From contig JBBDRN010000007.1 in NCBI GenBank assembly GCA_040905445.1, positions 1 through 64,000 of the forward strand: a stretch of 64,000 nucleotides of DNA, in the 5' to 3' direction. Positions 42,294-50,900 of this stretch are shown here, piece by piece. Both the position numbers and the translations under genes were made by a program. Each line of letters begins with the position of its first letter. Within the stretch, counting starts at the first letter, position 1. Below the pieces are notes generated by a model. That model ran no database searches. It was not told the DNA's origin and saw nothing but the letters and a program-made list of their open reading frames with translations. The DNA is from SKPT01 sp040905445. Its GTDB lineage: Bacteria; Planctomycetota; Phycisphaerae; Phycisphaerales; Phycisphaeraceae.

Positions 42294-44922
42294 AATTTTT
42301 CTCGCCTGGGCGGTGTTGGCCCTGGTGCTGTGGGTGGGCATGTTCTGGCTGGTCGAGACGACGGTCACGGCGAGCTTCGACCACCGCGCGCGCGACTCGT
42401 TCGTGCGCACGCGTCAGGCGCTGCAGCGCATCAGCCAAGAGCGCACCGAGCGGATGGTGGAGGTCGGGTCGCTGCTGATGCAGATCCCCGAGCTGCGCGC
42501 GTTGATCGCCGAGCACAGCTACGAGCTACAGCATGCGTTCTCGAGCAGTCTCCAGGAGCGGCTGGACTATCTTGCCGACGTCGTCGACGCGTCGTTCATC
42601 GTCGCGTTGAATGCCGAGGGCGCGCTCATCGCGGCGGGCGGCCAACTGCCGGAGGCCGACCCCGAGCGCATCGAGGCGTACCTGCGCGAGGGTGAGCCGG
42701 CGAGGCAGATGGTCCGGCGGGTATTCGACCAGTCGCCGCAGCAGGCGGGCGATGGAGAGGTTGAGGGCGTCAGCGGGCTGTGGGGCCACGAGCGGGCGAT
42801 CTTTCAGGTCGTGGCGCTGCCGCTGGTGTTTCAGCAGGGCGGTGCGGACGCGCCGGCGCCGGTGGAAGGGGCGCTGATCATCGGCCGGCGGCTGAATGAT
42901 CGGCTCGCCACCGAGCTGGGCCAGAGCCAGGGGTGTCACGTCAGCTTTACGAGCGCGGGGGCGGTGGTGGCGTCGAGCCTGTCGCTGGCGGACCATGACC
43001 GGTTGATTGACGTCCTGCCCGACGCGCCGGGGGCCGGCGAGCACGCGTTCGTCGCCGAACTGACCGGGCAGGCGTATCTGACGTCGTATCGGCAACTGCG
43101 GGACCCGGTCTCGGGCGAGTCGGTGGGAGACATGGCGATCCAGCGCAGCCTGGCGGCGTCGCACCAGATCCTCGGCGAGCTGTCGCGCAACCTGCTGGTG
43201 GCGATGGCGCTGGGGCTGGTGCTGGCGGCGTGCGGCAGCTTCGCGCTCAGCGCGGCGATCACGCGGCCGATCCATCAGCTCCTGGCGGCGGTGCGCCGCG
43301 TGGCGAAGGGGGACCTGGATCAGAACATTCCGGCGCGCCGGCGCGACGAGCTCGGTTCGCTGGCGCACGCGTTCAACGACATGGTCAGCCAGCTTCGCGA
43401 GCGGCAGCAGCTCGAGCGGCAGGTGGTGGAGATGGAGACCGTCACGCGGACGAAGACGGAGTTCCTGGCCAACATGAGCCACGAGATCCGTACGCCGATG
43501 ACTGCGATCCTGGGCTATGCCGAGTTGCTGAAGAACCCGGATCAGCCGGCCGTCGACCGGCAGGGGGCGATCGACGTGATCCGGCGAAACGGCAGCTACC
43601 TGCTGACGATCATCAACGACATCCTGGACCTGTCCAAGATCGAGGCCGGGCAGATGCAGGTCGAGCGCCTCGCCTGCTGCCCGGCGGAGGTGCTCAGCGA
43701 CGTGGCGTCGCTGATGCGGCTGCGTGCGGCGGAGAAGAACCTGAGCTTCGAGGTCGCGCTGGACACGCCGATCCCGGCGACCCTGCACACCGACCCGACG
43801 CGGCTGCGGCAGATCCTCATCAACCTGCTGGGCAACGCGACCAAATTCACGCAGGCGGGCGGGGTGCGGCTGACGGCGGGCATGGACGCCGACGGCAGGC
43901 AGCTTTGCTTTCGCGTCACCGACACGGGCGTCGGCATGGCCGCGGAAGAGGTCGAGCGCATCTTCGAGCCGTTCTCGCAGGCCGACCGCTCCACCACGCG
44001 CCGCTTTGGCGGGACGGGGCTTGGGCTGAGCATCTGCCGCGAGCTGGCGACCATGCTTGGTGGCGGGGTGACCGTCGACAGCGCGCCGGGCCGGGGCAGT
44101 ACGTTTACCCTGTGCATCGACCCGGGGCCGGTCGATGGCGAGGTGATGATTGAGCAGCTTTACGAGGCGATCCGGACGGACGGCAGCGTTGAGCCGACAC
44201 GCGACGAGCTGCGGCTGGCCGGGCGCATCCTGCTGGCGGAGGACGCCGAGGACAATCGCAAGCTGCTGACGCTGTTCCTGCAATCGGCGGGTGCGGAGGT
44301 GGTGGTGGTGGACAACGGGCTGGCGGCGCGCGACGCGGCGCTGGCGGCCGACCCGCCGTTCGACGTGATCTTCATGGACATGCAGATGCCGCAGATGGAC
44401 GGGTACACGGCCACGCGGTGCCTGCGGGCCAAGGGGTACACGGGCGTGATCGTGGCGTTGACCGCCAACGCGATGGCGGAGGACCAGGCGAAGTGCCGTC
44501 ACTGCGGATGCGATGACTACCTGAGCAAGCCGGTGCGGGCGGAGGTGCTGATCGACACCGCCGCGCGTCACATGGGCGGCGCGGAGATCAATGCGGCGGC
44601 GGAGGAGGAGGGCGAGCTCGACGAAGCGGTGCAGGCGTTTCTGGAGACGTACGTTTCGTCGCTGCCGGAGCGTGTGCGCCAGTTGCTGGGCCTGCTGCAG
44701 GCGCAGGATGCCGAGGAGCTGGGCAAAATGCTGCACCAACTCAAGGGCAGCGGGGGGATGTATGGATTTGTGGACATCAGCCGCAAGGCCGAAGCCGCGG
44801 AGGCCGCGGTGTACGCGAGCCGGAGCATCGACGAGGCGGCCGAGCAGGTGCGCGAGCTGGTCGAGACGATTCGCCGGGTGCAGGGCTACGACCCGGCGGC
44901 GGAGAGCGCGTCGGCCGGGTGA
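42277..44922 (+). CDS. Hybrid sensor histidine kinase with receiver and Hpt domains
   Basis: An 881-residue inner-membrane phosphorelay kinase. It has TM1 at about residues 6-28, a periplasmic sensor region of roughly 270 residues (Cache-like, with VDASFIVALNAEGALIAAGG), TM2 at about 303-325, and HAMP (PIHQLLAAVRRVAKGDLDQ). HisKA follows with the phospho-acceptor His402 in FLANMSHEIRTPMTAILGY, then HATPase (NLLGNATKFTQAGGV, DTGVGMA, FGGTGLGLSI). The receiver has Asp701 in VIFMDMQMPQMDG and a CRHCGC cluster before DDYLSKPV; the Hpt domain has His820 in MLHQLKGSGGMYGF. The ATG at 42277 lies inside the end of the cupredoxin gene; an ATG seven codons earlier is possible. No DNA-binding response regulator is adjacent. 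Confidence 0.93.
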   Translation: MRLRTRIFLAWAVLALVLWVGMFWLVETTVTASFDHRARDSFVRTRQALQRISQERTERMVEVGSLLMQIPELRALIAEHSYELQHAFSSSLQERLDYLADVVDASFIVALNAEGALIAAGGQLPEADPERIEAYLREGEPARQMVRRVFDQSPQQAGDGEVEGVSGLWGHERAIFQVVALPLVFQQGGADAPAPVEGALIIGRRLNDRLATELGQSQGCHVSFTSAGAVVASSLSLADHDRLIDVLPDAPGAGEHAFVAELTGQAYLTSYRQLRDPVSGESVGDMAIQRSLAASHQILGELSRNLLVAMALGLVLAACGSFALSAAITRPIHQLLAAVRRVAKGDLDQNIPARRRDELGSLAHAFNDMVSQLRERQQLERQVVEMETVTRTKTEFLANMSHEIRTPMTAILGYAELLKNPDQPAVDRQGAIDVIRRNGSYLLTIINDILDLSKIEAGQMQVERLACCPAEVLSDVASLMRLRAAEKNLSFEVALDTPIPATLHTDPTRLRQILINLLGNATKFTQAGGVRLTAGMDADGRQLCFRVTDTGVGMAAEEVERIFEPFSQADRSTTRRFGGTGLGLSICRELATMLGGGVTVDSAPGRGSTFTLCIDPGPVDGEVMIEQLYEAIRTDGSVEPTRDELRLAGRILLAEDAEDNRKLLTLFLQSAGAEVVVVDNGLAARDAALAADPPFDVIFMDMQMPQMDGYTATRCLRAKGYTGVIVALTANAMAEDQAKCRHCGCDDYLSKPVRAEVLIDTAARHMGGAEINAAAEEEGELDEAVQAFLETYVSSLPERVRQLLGLLQAQDAEELGKMLHQLKGSGGMYGFVDISRKAEAAEAAVYASRSIDEAAEQVRELVETIRRVQGYDPAAESASAG

Positions 44923-45024
44923 GGCGCGGCATGAGGCTCATCCCTTACATTTCGCGGGTATGATGCGCGCTCGACGGGCGAAGCCTCGCCATCGGGACGC
45001 GCCCGCCGCACGGGATATGCCGAC

Positions 45025-46917
45025 ATGCCTGAGCTGGAACATCACGCCCTGCGTTTGGTCGTCAGCGACGATGGGCTGCACGTCGAGATCGAAGACAAAG
45101 CGCGCGGCGTGCACTGGCGGCTGGACGCGGCGAGCCGGTGGTTCATGCGCGACGGCGCGGACGCGGATCGCGCGCCGCTGCCGGCAGGCGAGGCGCGGCG
45201 TGCGTGGCGGGGTGGGGAAGCCAGCGTCGTCGCCGAGCATCCGATCGATGGCGGCGCGATCACGCTGACGTGGCGGCTGAAGCGCGATTACGTGGCCGTG
45301 GCGATGCAGGTGCAGGCGGTGGGCGTCGCCCGCGTGGCGTGGCCGGGACGGTTCGTGCCGACGCAGGGGGCGATGGAGCTGCTCGTTCCGTCGTATCAGG
45401 GGGCGCTCGCGCGGCGCACCGGCGAGGCGTGGCATTACCGCTGCCGACGGGGTGGGCACATCAACGCGTCGCTCGGCGTCGCGGCGCTGCTGGGCGAGCG
45501 CGGCGGGCTGACGCTCATGCCGGAGAACCTCACCGGCTGGACGATCGATTGCGGTGAGTCGCGCGAGGGGCTGTGGCTGGGCTTCGAGGACACGCCGTGC
45601 CCGGTGGCGGGCTGGGGCGAGCGGGTGATGCGGCTGCAGGCGTGCGAAGCGAGCGTGACGGCTGCGGCCGCGTGCTACCGTCGGTTCGTGCAGGAGCAGG
45701 GGCGCTTCACGAGCTGGGCGGAGAAGATCGACGCCCGGCCGATGGTGGCGAACCTCTTTGGCTCACTCATCGCATTTACGGGTTACGTCGCCGACCCGGC
45801 GCTCGACTACGTTACCAACGTGCGCGCGCTCAAGGCGATGGGCTTCGAGCGGCTGCTGCTGTTTCCGCTGCGCTTCGCGCACTACAGCCAGGGCTTCACG
45901 ATGGCGGGCGGGCTGCCGCCGGTGTGGGTGGATGACGCGGCGATCGCTGAGCTGCGGGCGATGGCGGGCGTGCACCTCGGGCCGTGGGCCTGGGCGTTCG
46001 AGGGGATCGACGACGGCAGCGACGAGATGGCGCGCATCTTCCGGCGGGACGCGCGGGGCGGGCTCATGCCCGTGTGGAGCATGGACGGGCAGACGTGGAA
46101 GATGGTCTGCCCGGCGTACCAGGCCGAGCACATGCGCCACTGGCTGGCGGGGGACATGGCGTGGACCGACTGGATTCACTTCGACGTCAACGCGACCCAC
46201 GGCGCCGAGCCCTGCTGGAATGAGGCGCACGCGGGCCACGAGGGCCGGGCCCTGGGACGGGAAGCGGACATCGAGCTGACGCGCCCGCTCTTGAGCGGCG
46301 CGACGGTGGGGGATCGCATCATCTCCAGCGAAGGCTTCAACGACGCGTTCACCAGCAGCTACGACGTGGGCACGACGAAGATGGTGCCGCTGGATGAGCC
46401 GAACCCGCGGGCGATGCCGGTGCCGCTGACGATGCTGGTGTTTCACGACTGCTGCGTGCACGACTGGTGGGAGTTGCACGGGTACAACACGAACCCCGGC
46501 TGGCCGATGGGCGAGACGATCACCGGCTCGCCGCCGCTGGGGCGCAACGGCTCGGGCGAGGCCGCGCTCAAGGCGGCGCAGGATGCGCTGTACGGCCTGC
46601 CGCCGCAGGTGTTCCCGTTTGGCAGGCAGTACGCGTGGCGTGACGTGAAGACGCGCGAAACGTACCCGTTTGACATCGCGCTCGAGGATGACGAGGTGCA
46701 GCGGGCGCTGGCGGCGGCGCTGCCGGTGACGCGGCTGCACCGGCGCATCGGGCAGCTTGCGATGACGGACTTCGAGATGCTGTCGGATGATCGATTCGTG
46801 CAGCGCACGACGTTTGCCGACGGGACGCAGGTGGTGGCGAACCTGGGGCGGCGTGAAGCGGAGGTGGCGGGGGTGGGGCGCATCGCGGGGCGCGCGTGGC
46901 ATGCGACCGAGCCGTGA
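45025..46917 (+). CDS. Putative TIM-barrel glycoside hydrolase, family not recognised
   Basis: A 630-residue protein without a signal peptide. The N-terminal 230 residues look like a beta-sandwich (ITLTWRLKRDYVAVAMQVQA). The centre looks like an alpha/beta barrel with carbohydrate-enzyme features: MGFERLLLFPLRFAHYSQGF, LGPWAWAFEGIDDGSDEM, WTDWIHFDVNATHGAEPCWN and ISSEGFNDAFTSSYDVGTTK. The C-terminus is a small beta domain (RTTFADGTQVVANLGRREAEV). Acidic residues in IHFDVN and ISSEGFND are candidate catalytic residues. The layout recalls DUF5696/DUF6259-like or GH101-like enzymes, but I cannot place it firmly. It lies upstream of GH39 and PIG-L genes, suggesting glycan use. A TATGAT box is near 44956. 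Confidence 0.55.
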   Translation: MPELEHHALRLVVSDDGLHVEIEDKARGVHWRLDAASRWFMRDGADADRAPLPAGEARRAWRGGEASVVAEHPIDGGAITLTWRLKRDYVAVAMQVQAVGVARVAWPGRFVPTQGAMELLVPSYQGALARRTGEAWHYRCRRGGHINASLGVAALLGERGGLTLMPENLTGWTIDCGESREGLWLGFEDTPCPVAGWGERVMRLQACEASVTAAAACYRRFVQEQGRFTSWAEKIDARPMVANLFGSLIAFTGYVADPALDYVTNVRALKAMGFERLLLFPLRFAHYSQGFTMAGGLPPVWVDDAAIAELRAMAGVHLGPWAWAFEGIDDGSDEMARIFRRDARGGLMPVWSMDGQTWKMVCPAYQAEHMRHWLAGDMAWTDWIHFDVNATHGAEPCWNEAHAGHEGRALGREADIELTRPLLSGATVGDRIISSEGFNDAFTSSYDVGTTKMVPLDEPNPRAMPVPLTMLVFHDCCVHDWWELHGYNTNPGWPMGETITGSPPLGRNGSGEAALKAAQDALYGLPPQVFPFGRQYAWRDVKTRETYPFDIALEDDEVQRALAAALPVTRLHRRIGQLAMTDFEMLSDDRFVQRTTFADGTQVVANLGRREAEVAGVGRIAGRAWHATEP

Positions 46918-47056
46918 TTGTGTCGGTCCGCGGTGAGGACGTTTCCATCGCCGCCGGTGCTCGGTGTGCTGCCGTCACCCGTCGTCGTGCCAGTGACAGG
47001 AAGGTCCGCACAGCGGACCCTACGTCCGAGTCGGCCCTTGCTTACAGGATGGCATC
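46918..47056. other. Short gap with a family C repeat
   Basis: A complete family C unit (AGGTCCGCACAGCGGACCCTAC) lies at 47002-47023. A decayed GGTCCGCGGTGAGGAC at 46925-46940 may be the remnant of its inverted partner. The GH39 start codon follows CAGGATGGCATC. Confidence 0.55.
47002..47023. repeat. Family C unit upstream of the GH39 gene
   Basis: Identical to the right-hand units at 5662-5683, 26918-26939 and 33633-33654. Confidence 0.75.
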
Positions 47057-48445
47057 ATGACGCAACGGATCGCCGATTTACCGCAGACACTCGTGAAGGT
47101 GGATGCGTCCGCCGCGCGGGGCCCGCTGGAGACGTGGCGGCACAGCTTCGGCCATGGCGGGGTGAACCCGTCGCCGTTGCCGGCGCGGGTGCAGCAGGGG
47201 ATCGCCCGCCTCGAACCGCGCCTCGTGCGCGTATTCATCCAGGAGTTCTTCGACGTCTATCCGGAGGCGGGGCGCTTCGACTGGAGCCGGCTCGATCCGT
47301 ACATGGACGCGCTGGCGGCAACGGGGGCGACGGTTGTCGCGGCGATCTGCATCAAGCCGCGTCCGCTTTACCCGGCCATCGACGAGCGCGTCTGGCGGCC
47401 GACGGACGTCGAGCAGTGGCAGGCGGTGATTGCGGCGATGGTGCAGCGCTATTCCGTCGACCGGCGGATCGTCACGCACTGGGAGGTGGGCAACGAGGTC
47501 GACATCGGCGAGCATGGCGGCTGCCCGTATCTCATCCGCGATCCGCAGGACTATTTCGACTACTACCGGATGACCATCCAGCCGATCCTGGCGAGCTTTC
47601 CGCAGGCGAAGGTGGGCGGCCCCGCCAACGCGGGGGTGAACAACGAGCCGCTGCCGGGATTCGTGCGCCTGTGCGGCGAGCATGGCACGCAGCTCGATTT
47701 CGTCTCGCATCATCTCTACCACGACGACCCGGCGGCGCACGCGCGCGACGCACAGCAGGCGCGCGAGCTGGTTGCCGACTACCCCGGGGCGACGCCGGAG
47801 GTGATGGTTACGGAGTTCAGCCCCGGCTTCGAGCGAGCGAGCACGGAGGACCAGGCGTTCGAGCCGCGGCGGGCGGCATGCGTGGCGGCGACGGTGCTGG
47901 CGATGATGGACGCGGGCGTCGACTGGTCGTTTCACTACCACCTGTGGGACCAGGTGTGCGACCCGGCCGACTTCGCGCCGTTCTTCGCCCGGCCGCGGGA
48001 GATCATGGGCCGGCATTGGAACGAGATCCCGCACCGGTTCGGCCTGTTCGGTGTGGAGGGGAAGGTTCGGCCGGCGTATTTCGCGTACGAGATGCTGCGC
48101 AGGCTCGGCGAGGAGCGCGTCGCCGCGACGACGGACCACCAGGACGTGCGCGTGCTGGCGGGGCGCGCGGGCGGAGCGGTGGGGGCGCTGCTGGTCAACT
48201 ACAGCCTGCAAGCGGTGGCGGATCGCGTGGTGCGCGTGAAGTGGGATGGGCTGACGCCGGGGCCCAAGCGGGTGGTGGTGGATCGGATCGACGATGGCCG
48301 CACGTGGGACGATGAGCGGCTGACGATGCGCGCGGTGGAGCAGCGGCCGACGTGGACGGGCGAACGGTTCGAGGCGCACGTGCTGCTGCCCGCCGATGCG
48401 ACGGCGCTGGTGCGCCTGGAGCAGATGAAGGAGGCCGGCGCGTGA
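47057..48445 (+). CDS. GH39-like glycoside hydrolase
   Basis: Predicted retaining glycosidase of clan GH-A (GH39 includes beta-xylosidases and alpha-L-iduronidases). The 462-residue product has no signal peptide. The acid/base is Glu147 in THWEVGNEVDIG and the nucleophile Glu253 in EVMVTEFSPGFERA, with the usual spacing. SHHLYHDDPAAHA and WSFHYHLWDQV line the barrel, and a C-terminal beta domain follows (ALLVNYSLQAVADRVVRVKW). The last codons overlap the PIG-L gene by four bases, so the two are translationally coupled. That suggests a substrate that needs both glycosidic cleavage and N-deacetylation. The exact specificity is unknown. Confidence 0.82.
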   Translation: MTQRIADLPQTLVKVDASAARGPLETWRHSFGHGGVNPSPLPARVQQGIARLEPRLVRVFIQEFFDVYPEAGRFDWSRLDPYMDALAATGATVVAAICIKPRPLYPAIDERVWRPTDVEQWQAVIAAMVQRYSVDRRIVTHWEVGNEVDIGEHGGCPYLIRDPQDYFDYYRMTIQPILASFPQAKVGGPANAGVNNEPLPGFVRLCGEHGTQLDFVSHHLYHDDPAAHARDAQQARELVADYPGATPEVMVTEFSPGFERASTEDQAFEPRRAACVAATVLAMMDAGVDWSFHYHLWDQVCDPADFAPFFARPREIMGRHWNEIPHRFGLFGVEGKVRPAYFAYEMLRRLGEERVAATTDHQDVRVLAGRAGGAVGALLVNYSLQAVADRVVRVKWDGLTPGPKRVVVDRIDDGRTWDDERLTMRAVEQRPTWTGERFEAHVLLPADATALVRLEQMKEAGA

Positions 48446-49149
48446 ATGTCGTTTCGATCATGGCCCACCAGGACGACGAGATGCGCTGCCTTGGCACGAT
48501 GCTCAAGTGCCGGGAGCGCGGCGACAGACTCACGTTCATCACGCTCACCGACGGGAGCAACGGCCTGCTGGAGCGGGCGTCGATGCAGCGCGGTGACGCG
48601 GCGCGCGTGCGCGAGGCGGAGATGACGCGGCTGGCGCAGGCGGTCGACGCGCGGTACGTGAGCCTCGGCGAGCATGACGAGTTTCTCTATGACACGCCAG
48701 ACGTGCGCATGCGGCTGATCGAGGCGATGCGGGCGGCCGGGGCGGAGTTGATCTTCACGCATTACCACGAGGACTACAACCTGGATCACGTGACGACGCA
48801 TCGGCTGGTGCAGCAATGCGCGATGCAGTCGTGCCTGCCGATGCTGGCGACCGACGCGCCGCCGCTGGCGGACCACCCGGCGGTGTTCTGTGTCGAGCCG
48901 CACGGGCCCGTCGTGTTTGCGGCGACGCACTTCGTGGACATCTCGGTGTTCGAGGCGCGGAAGGTGGAACTGCTCAGGCACCACGAGTCGCAGGAGGCGG
49001 CGATGCAGCAGGCCGTGGGCGCGGGGTTCGACGACCTGTGCGGCCGGCCCGACGCGTACTGGGGGCAGAAGGTCGGCTGCGATTACGCCGAGTGCTTTGT
49101 GGCGATGGCGGCGCGCGGTGCGGTCAAGCCGTTTGCGGTGTTGCCGTGA
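48442..49149 (+). CDS. PIG-L/LmbE family deacetylase
   Basis: Zinc-dependent N-deacetylase (family members act on N-acetylglucosaminyl groups), 235 residues, cytoplasmic. The metal site motif AHQDDE lies at residues 8-13 and the third ligand histidine in HYHEDYNLDHVTTHRLV. The start is the GTG at 48442, overlapping the GH39 stop codon as GTGA; the frame is open upstream but inside the GH39 gene. FCVEPHGPVVFAATHFVDIS and the C-terminal VGCDYAECFVAM fit the fold. The C-terminus ends in GAVKPFAVLP, directly before a repeat-filled gap. Confidence 0.9.
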   Translation: MNVVSIMAHQDDEMRCLGTMLKCRERGDRLTFITLTDGSNGLLERASMQRGDAARVREAEMTRLAQAVDARYVSLGEHDEFLYDTPDVRMRLIEAMRAAGAELIFTHYHEDYNLDHVTTHRLVQQCAMQSCLPMLATDAPPLADHPAVFCVEPHGPVVFAATHFVDISVFEARKVELLRHHESQEAAMQQAVGAGFDDLCGRPDAYWGQKVGCDYAECFVAMAARGAVKPFAVLP

Positions 49150-49162
49150 GGTTCAGCTGATC

Positions 49163-49201
49163 ATGTAGGGTGGGTGGAGCGAAGCGGAACCCACCCTACA
49201 T
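49163..49201. repeat. Inverted repeat I (ATGTAGGGTGGGT / ACCCACCCTACAT)
   Basis: A perfect 13-base stem around GGAGCGAAGCGGA, 13 bases after the stop of the PIG-L gene. It may act as a 3'-end hairpin; sequences of this kind are common in planctomycete and other intergenic DNA in my experience. Confidence 0.7.
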
Positions 49202-49212
49202 CAGGCGCCCAG

Positions 49213-49242
49213 GCACTGGTGGACAAGCCGCCAGTGGCCCCC
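49213..49242. repeat. Family A palindrome, intergenic copy
   Basis: CACTGGTGG-ACAAG-CCGCCAGTG, differing from the dnaE copy at one stem base. It lies between the I and D repeats in the convergent gap. Confidence 0.7.
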
Positions 49243-49290
49243 TGTTTGGACGGATGCTAGCGCGCCGCGCGTTCAGTCCAACCGTAGCGG

Positions 49291-49377
49291 TGCCACTGAC
49301 AAGGCCGTCCTCGGCCTTGTCAGTGTTGGCTGCCATTCGCACTGACAAGCTCCGAAGACTCCGCTTGTCAGTGGCAC
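49291..49377 (-). repeat. Family D two-hairpin element, copy 2 (inverted)
   Basis: Read on the minus strand it has the same order as the other copies: hairpin CACTGACAAGC...GCTTGTCAGTG (49372-49340), a spacer, and hairpin CACTGACAAGGCC...GGCCTTGTCAGTG (49325-49294). The second hairpin here has a perfect 13-base stem. Confidence 0.75.
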
Positions 49378-49407
49378 CCCGCCCGCGACGAATGGGTTGA
49401 AGGCGAT

Positions 49408-50559
49408 CTAGAACTCGTCGACGACGGGGAAGTGGTGGGGCTTCATGGGGAACAGGCGGGCGAGGTCGTCGAGGGCGCGATTTGAGCCGCGGATCCAGGT
49501 GAGCGCGGCGAGGCTGGAGACGTCGGCGTGGCCGAGGATGAGCTGCGCCAGCGCCCATTGGGGCAGTTGCACGCGTGGGCCGGGCAGGGGATGGTCGCTG
49601 ACGTCGAACTCGCCGTCCCCCCAGCGCAGGGTGACGTGGTCGAGGTTCGTCTTCAGGTTGAGGCTGCCGCGCCCCGGCAGGCGGGTGGCGAGCAGGGGGG
49701 CGAGCTTGCGCAGCGTGGAGCCGACGTGGATCAGCCGGGCCATGGCGTGCGCGTCGCGGCGGTGGTGGGTCTCCTGCGTGCCGCCAAGCAACGTCGCATA
49801 GCGCATGACGGGATGATCGGGCGGGAGGACGAAGCGGATGCGCTCGACGCGTTCGGCGACGCCGTGCCGTCCGGCTGCGCGGATGATCGCGGGCGCGACG
49901 GCGGGCGCGGCGCAGCCGACTTCCAGCACGGTGACGTCGTGGGGCGTGTCGTCGCGCGCCCAGTAGCCCTGCACGCGGCCGCGCGCGTCGAGGGCGACTT
50001 GCACGACGGCGCGGGTGTGCCAGTTCAGCCCCTTGCGAAAGGGCGTCCATGTGCGGCGGTCGCGGACGATGGGCCCGGTCCGGCCATGGCTGTGCCGACG
50101 AAAGATCCGCAGCACGGCGTCGAGGTGGCGCCCGGCGTTGAACGGCGCCAGCGTCAGGTCGCCGGCGGGCAGTTGCTCGGCGTCGCGCACGGCGAGGCGC
50201 AGCGAGGTCGTCGAAAAGGCAGGTGCATAGCCGAACTTCGGGTAAAAGTCGGCGATGCCGAAGAGCAGGCTCAGATCGAAGCCCTGCTGGCGCATCCACC
50301 CGAGCGTGTGCCACAGCAGCGAGCGGGCGTGGCCTCGGAATCGATGTGCCGGGTCGGTGTTGACGGCGGCGATGCCACCCATGCGCAGGCGTACGGTTTC
50401 GATCTGCTGCTGAAAGTCGATGAGCGTCAGTCGGCTGGCGACCTGGCTGTCGACGATGAGTTCGAGGAGGTGACGGTCGGCACCGCTGCGGGTGACGCGC
50501 ACGCGCGGGTCGAGGTGGTCGTCGAGCTGTTCACGGGCCGCGGCGTAAGGGGCGTCCAT
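49408..50559 (-). CDS. GNAT acetyltransferase, Eis-like
   Basis: A 383-residue protein with an N-terminal GNAT domain (VRLRMGGIAAVNTDPAHRFRGHARSLL, with acetyl-CoA-binding R/Q-x-x-G-x-A; LLFGIADFYPKFGYAPAF, the typical YxxFGF-type motif). A second GNAT-like half follows, and a C-terminal segment resembles the SCP2-like domain of Eis proteins (GSLNLKTNLDHVTLRWGDGEFDV). Substrate unknown. The ATG at 50559 is chosen: TACCAT ends six bases before it, while the frame further upstream is proline-rich and runs through non-coding sequence. It is convergent with the PIG-L gene and divergent from the ureohydrolase gene. Confidence 0.8.
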   Translation of the reverse strand: MDAPYAAAREQLDDHLDPRVRVTRSGADRHLLELIVDSQVASRLTLIDFQQQIETVRLRMGGIAAVNTDPAHRFRGHARSLLWHTLGWMRQQGFDLSLLFGIADFYPKFGYAPAFSTTSLRLAVRDAEQLPAGDLTLAPFNAGRHLDAVLRIFRRHSHGRTGPIVRDRRTWTPFRKGLNWHTRAVVQVALDARGRVQGYWARDDTPHDVTVLEVGCAAPAVAPAIIRAAGRHGVAERVERIRFVLPPDHPVMRYATLLGGTQETHHRRDAHAMARLIHVGSTLRKLAPLLATRLPGRGSLNLKTNLDHVTLRWGDGEFDVSDHPLPGPRVQLPQWALAQLILGHADVSSLAALTWIRGSNRALDDLARLFPMKPHHFPVVDEF

Positions 50560-50565
50560 GATGGG

Positions 50566-50571
50566 ATGGTA
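50566..50571 (-). promoter_or_regulatory. -10-like element for leaderless GNAT gene
   Basis: TACCAT on the minus strand (within GTTACCAT), six bases before the ATG; the same hexamer as at cdsA. Confidence 0.35.
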
Positions 50572-50900
50572 ACGGCTGCCGGCGGGAGGCTGTTCAGGGC
50601 GGGGGGTCGGACGCGGCGGGTCGAGGCCGGCGACGATGGTGACTCGGGGCGCGATTTGATGTGGGAGGGGGTGTTTGCAGGTCGATGTGACGATGGGCGT
50701 CAACGGCTGGGTGGACGTATCGCCGCTTCGACCGGGACCACCGGTCCCGGCTTTGTGGGGTGAGGTTGTGGGTGGTTGCGTCTTTCATCGACGTGTGTCA
50801 CGCTATATCTTCCCGAAGGGCGGTCACCGGGTTCCCGGGCTCCTGCGTCGCGCCGCTGCTCGGCGTGGCCGCGGCGTGCCGAGTCTTACCCGAGGGGTTC
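50572..50900. other. Divergent intergenic region with family E repeat
   Basis: No gene is supported. The family E palindrome is at 50732-50757. A TATATC patch at 50801-50806 may be the -10 region of the ureohydrolase gene, whose ribosome site GAGGGG is at 50891-50896. Confidence 0.45.
50732..50757. repeat. Family E palindrome, single copy
   Basis: CCGGGACCACCGGTCCCGG followed by CTTTGT. The core and the adjacent CTTT match the units at 29007-29033 and 29098-29126. Confidence 0.65.
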
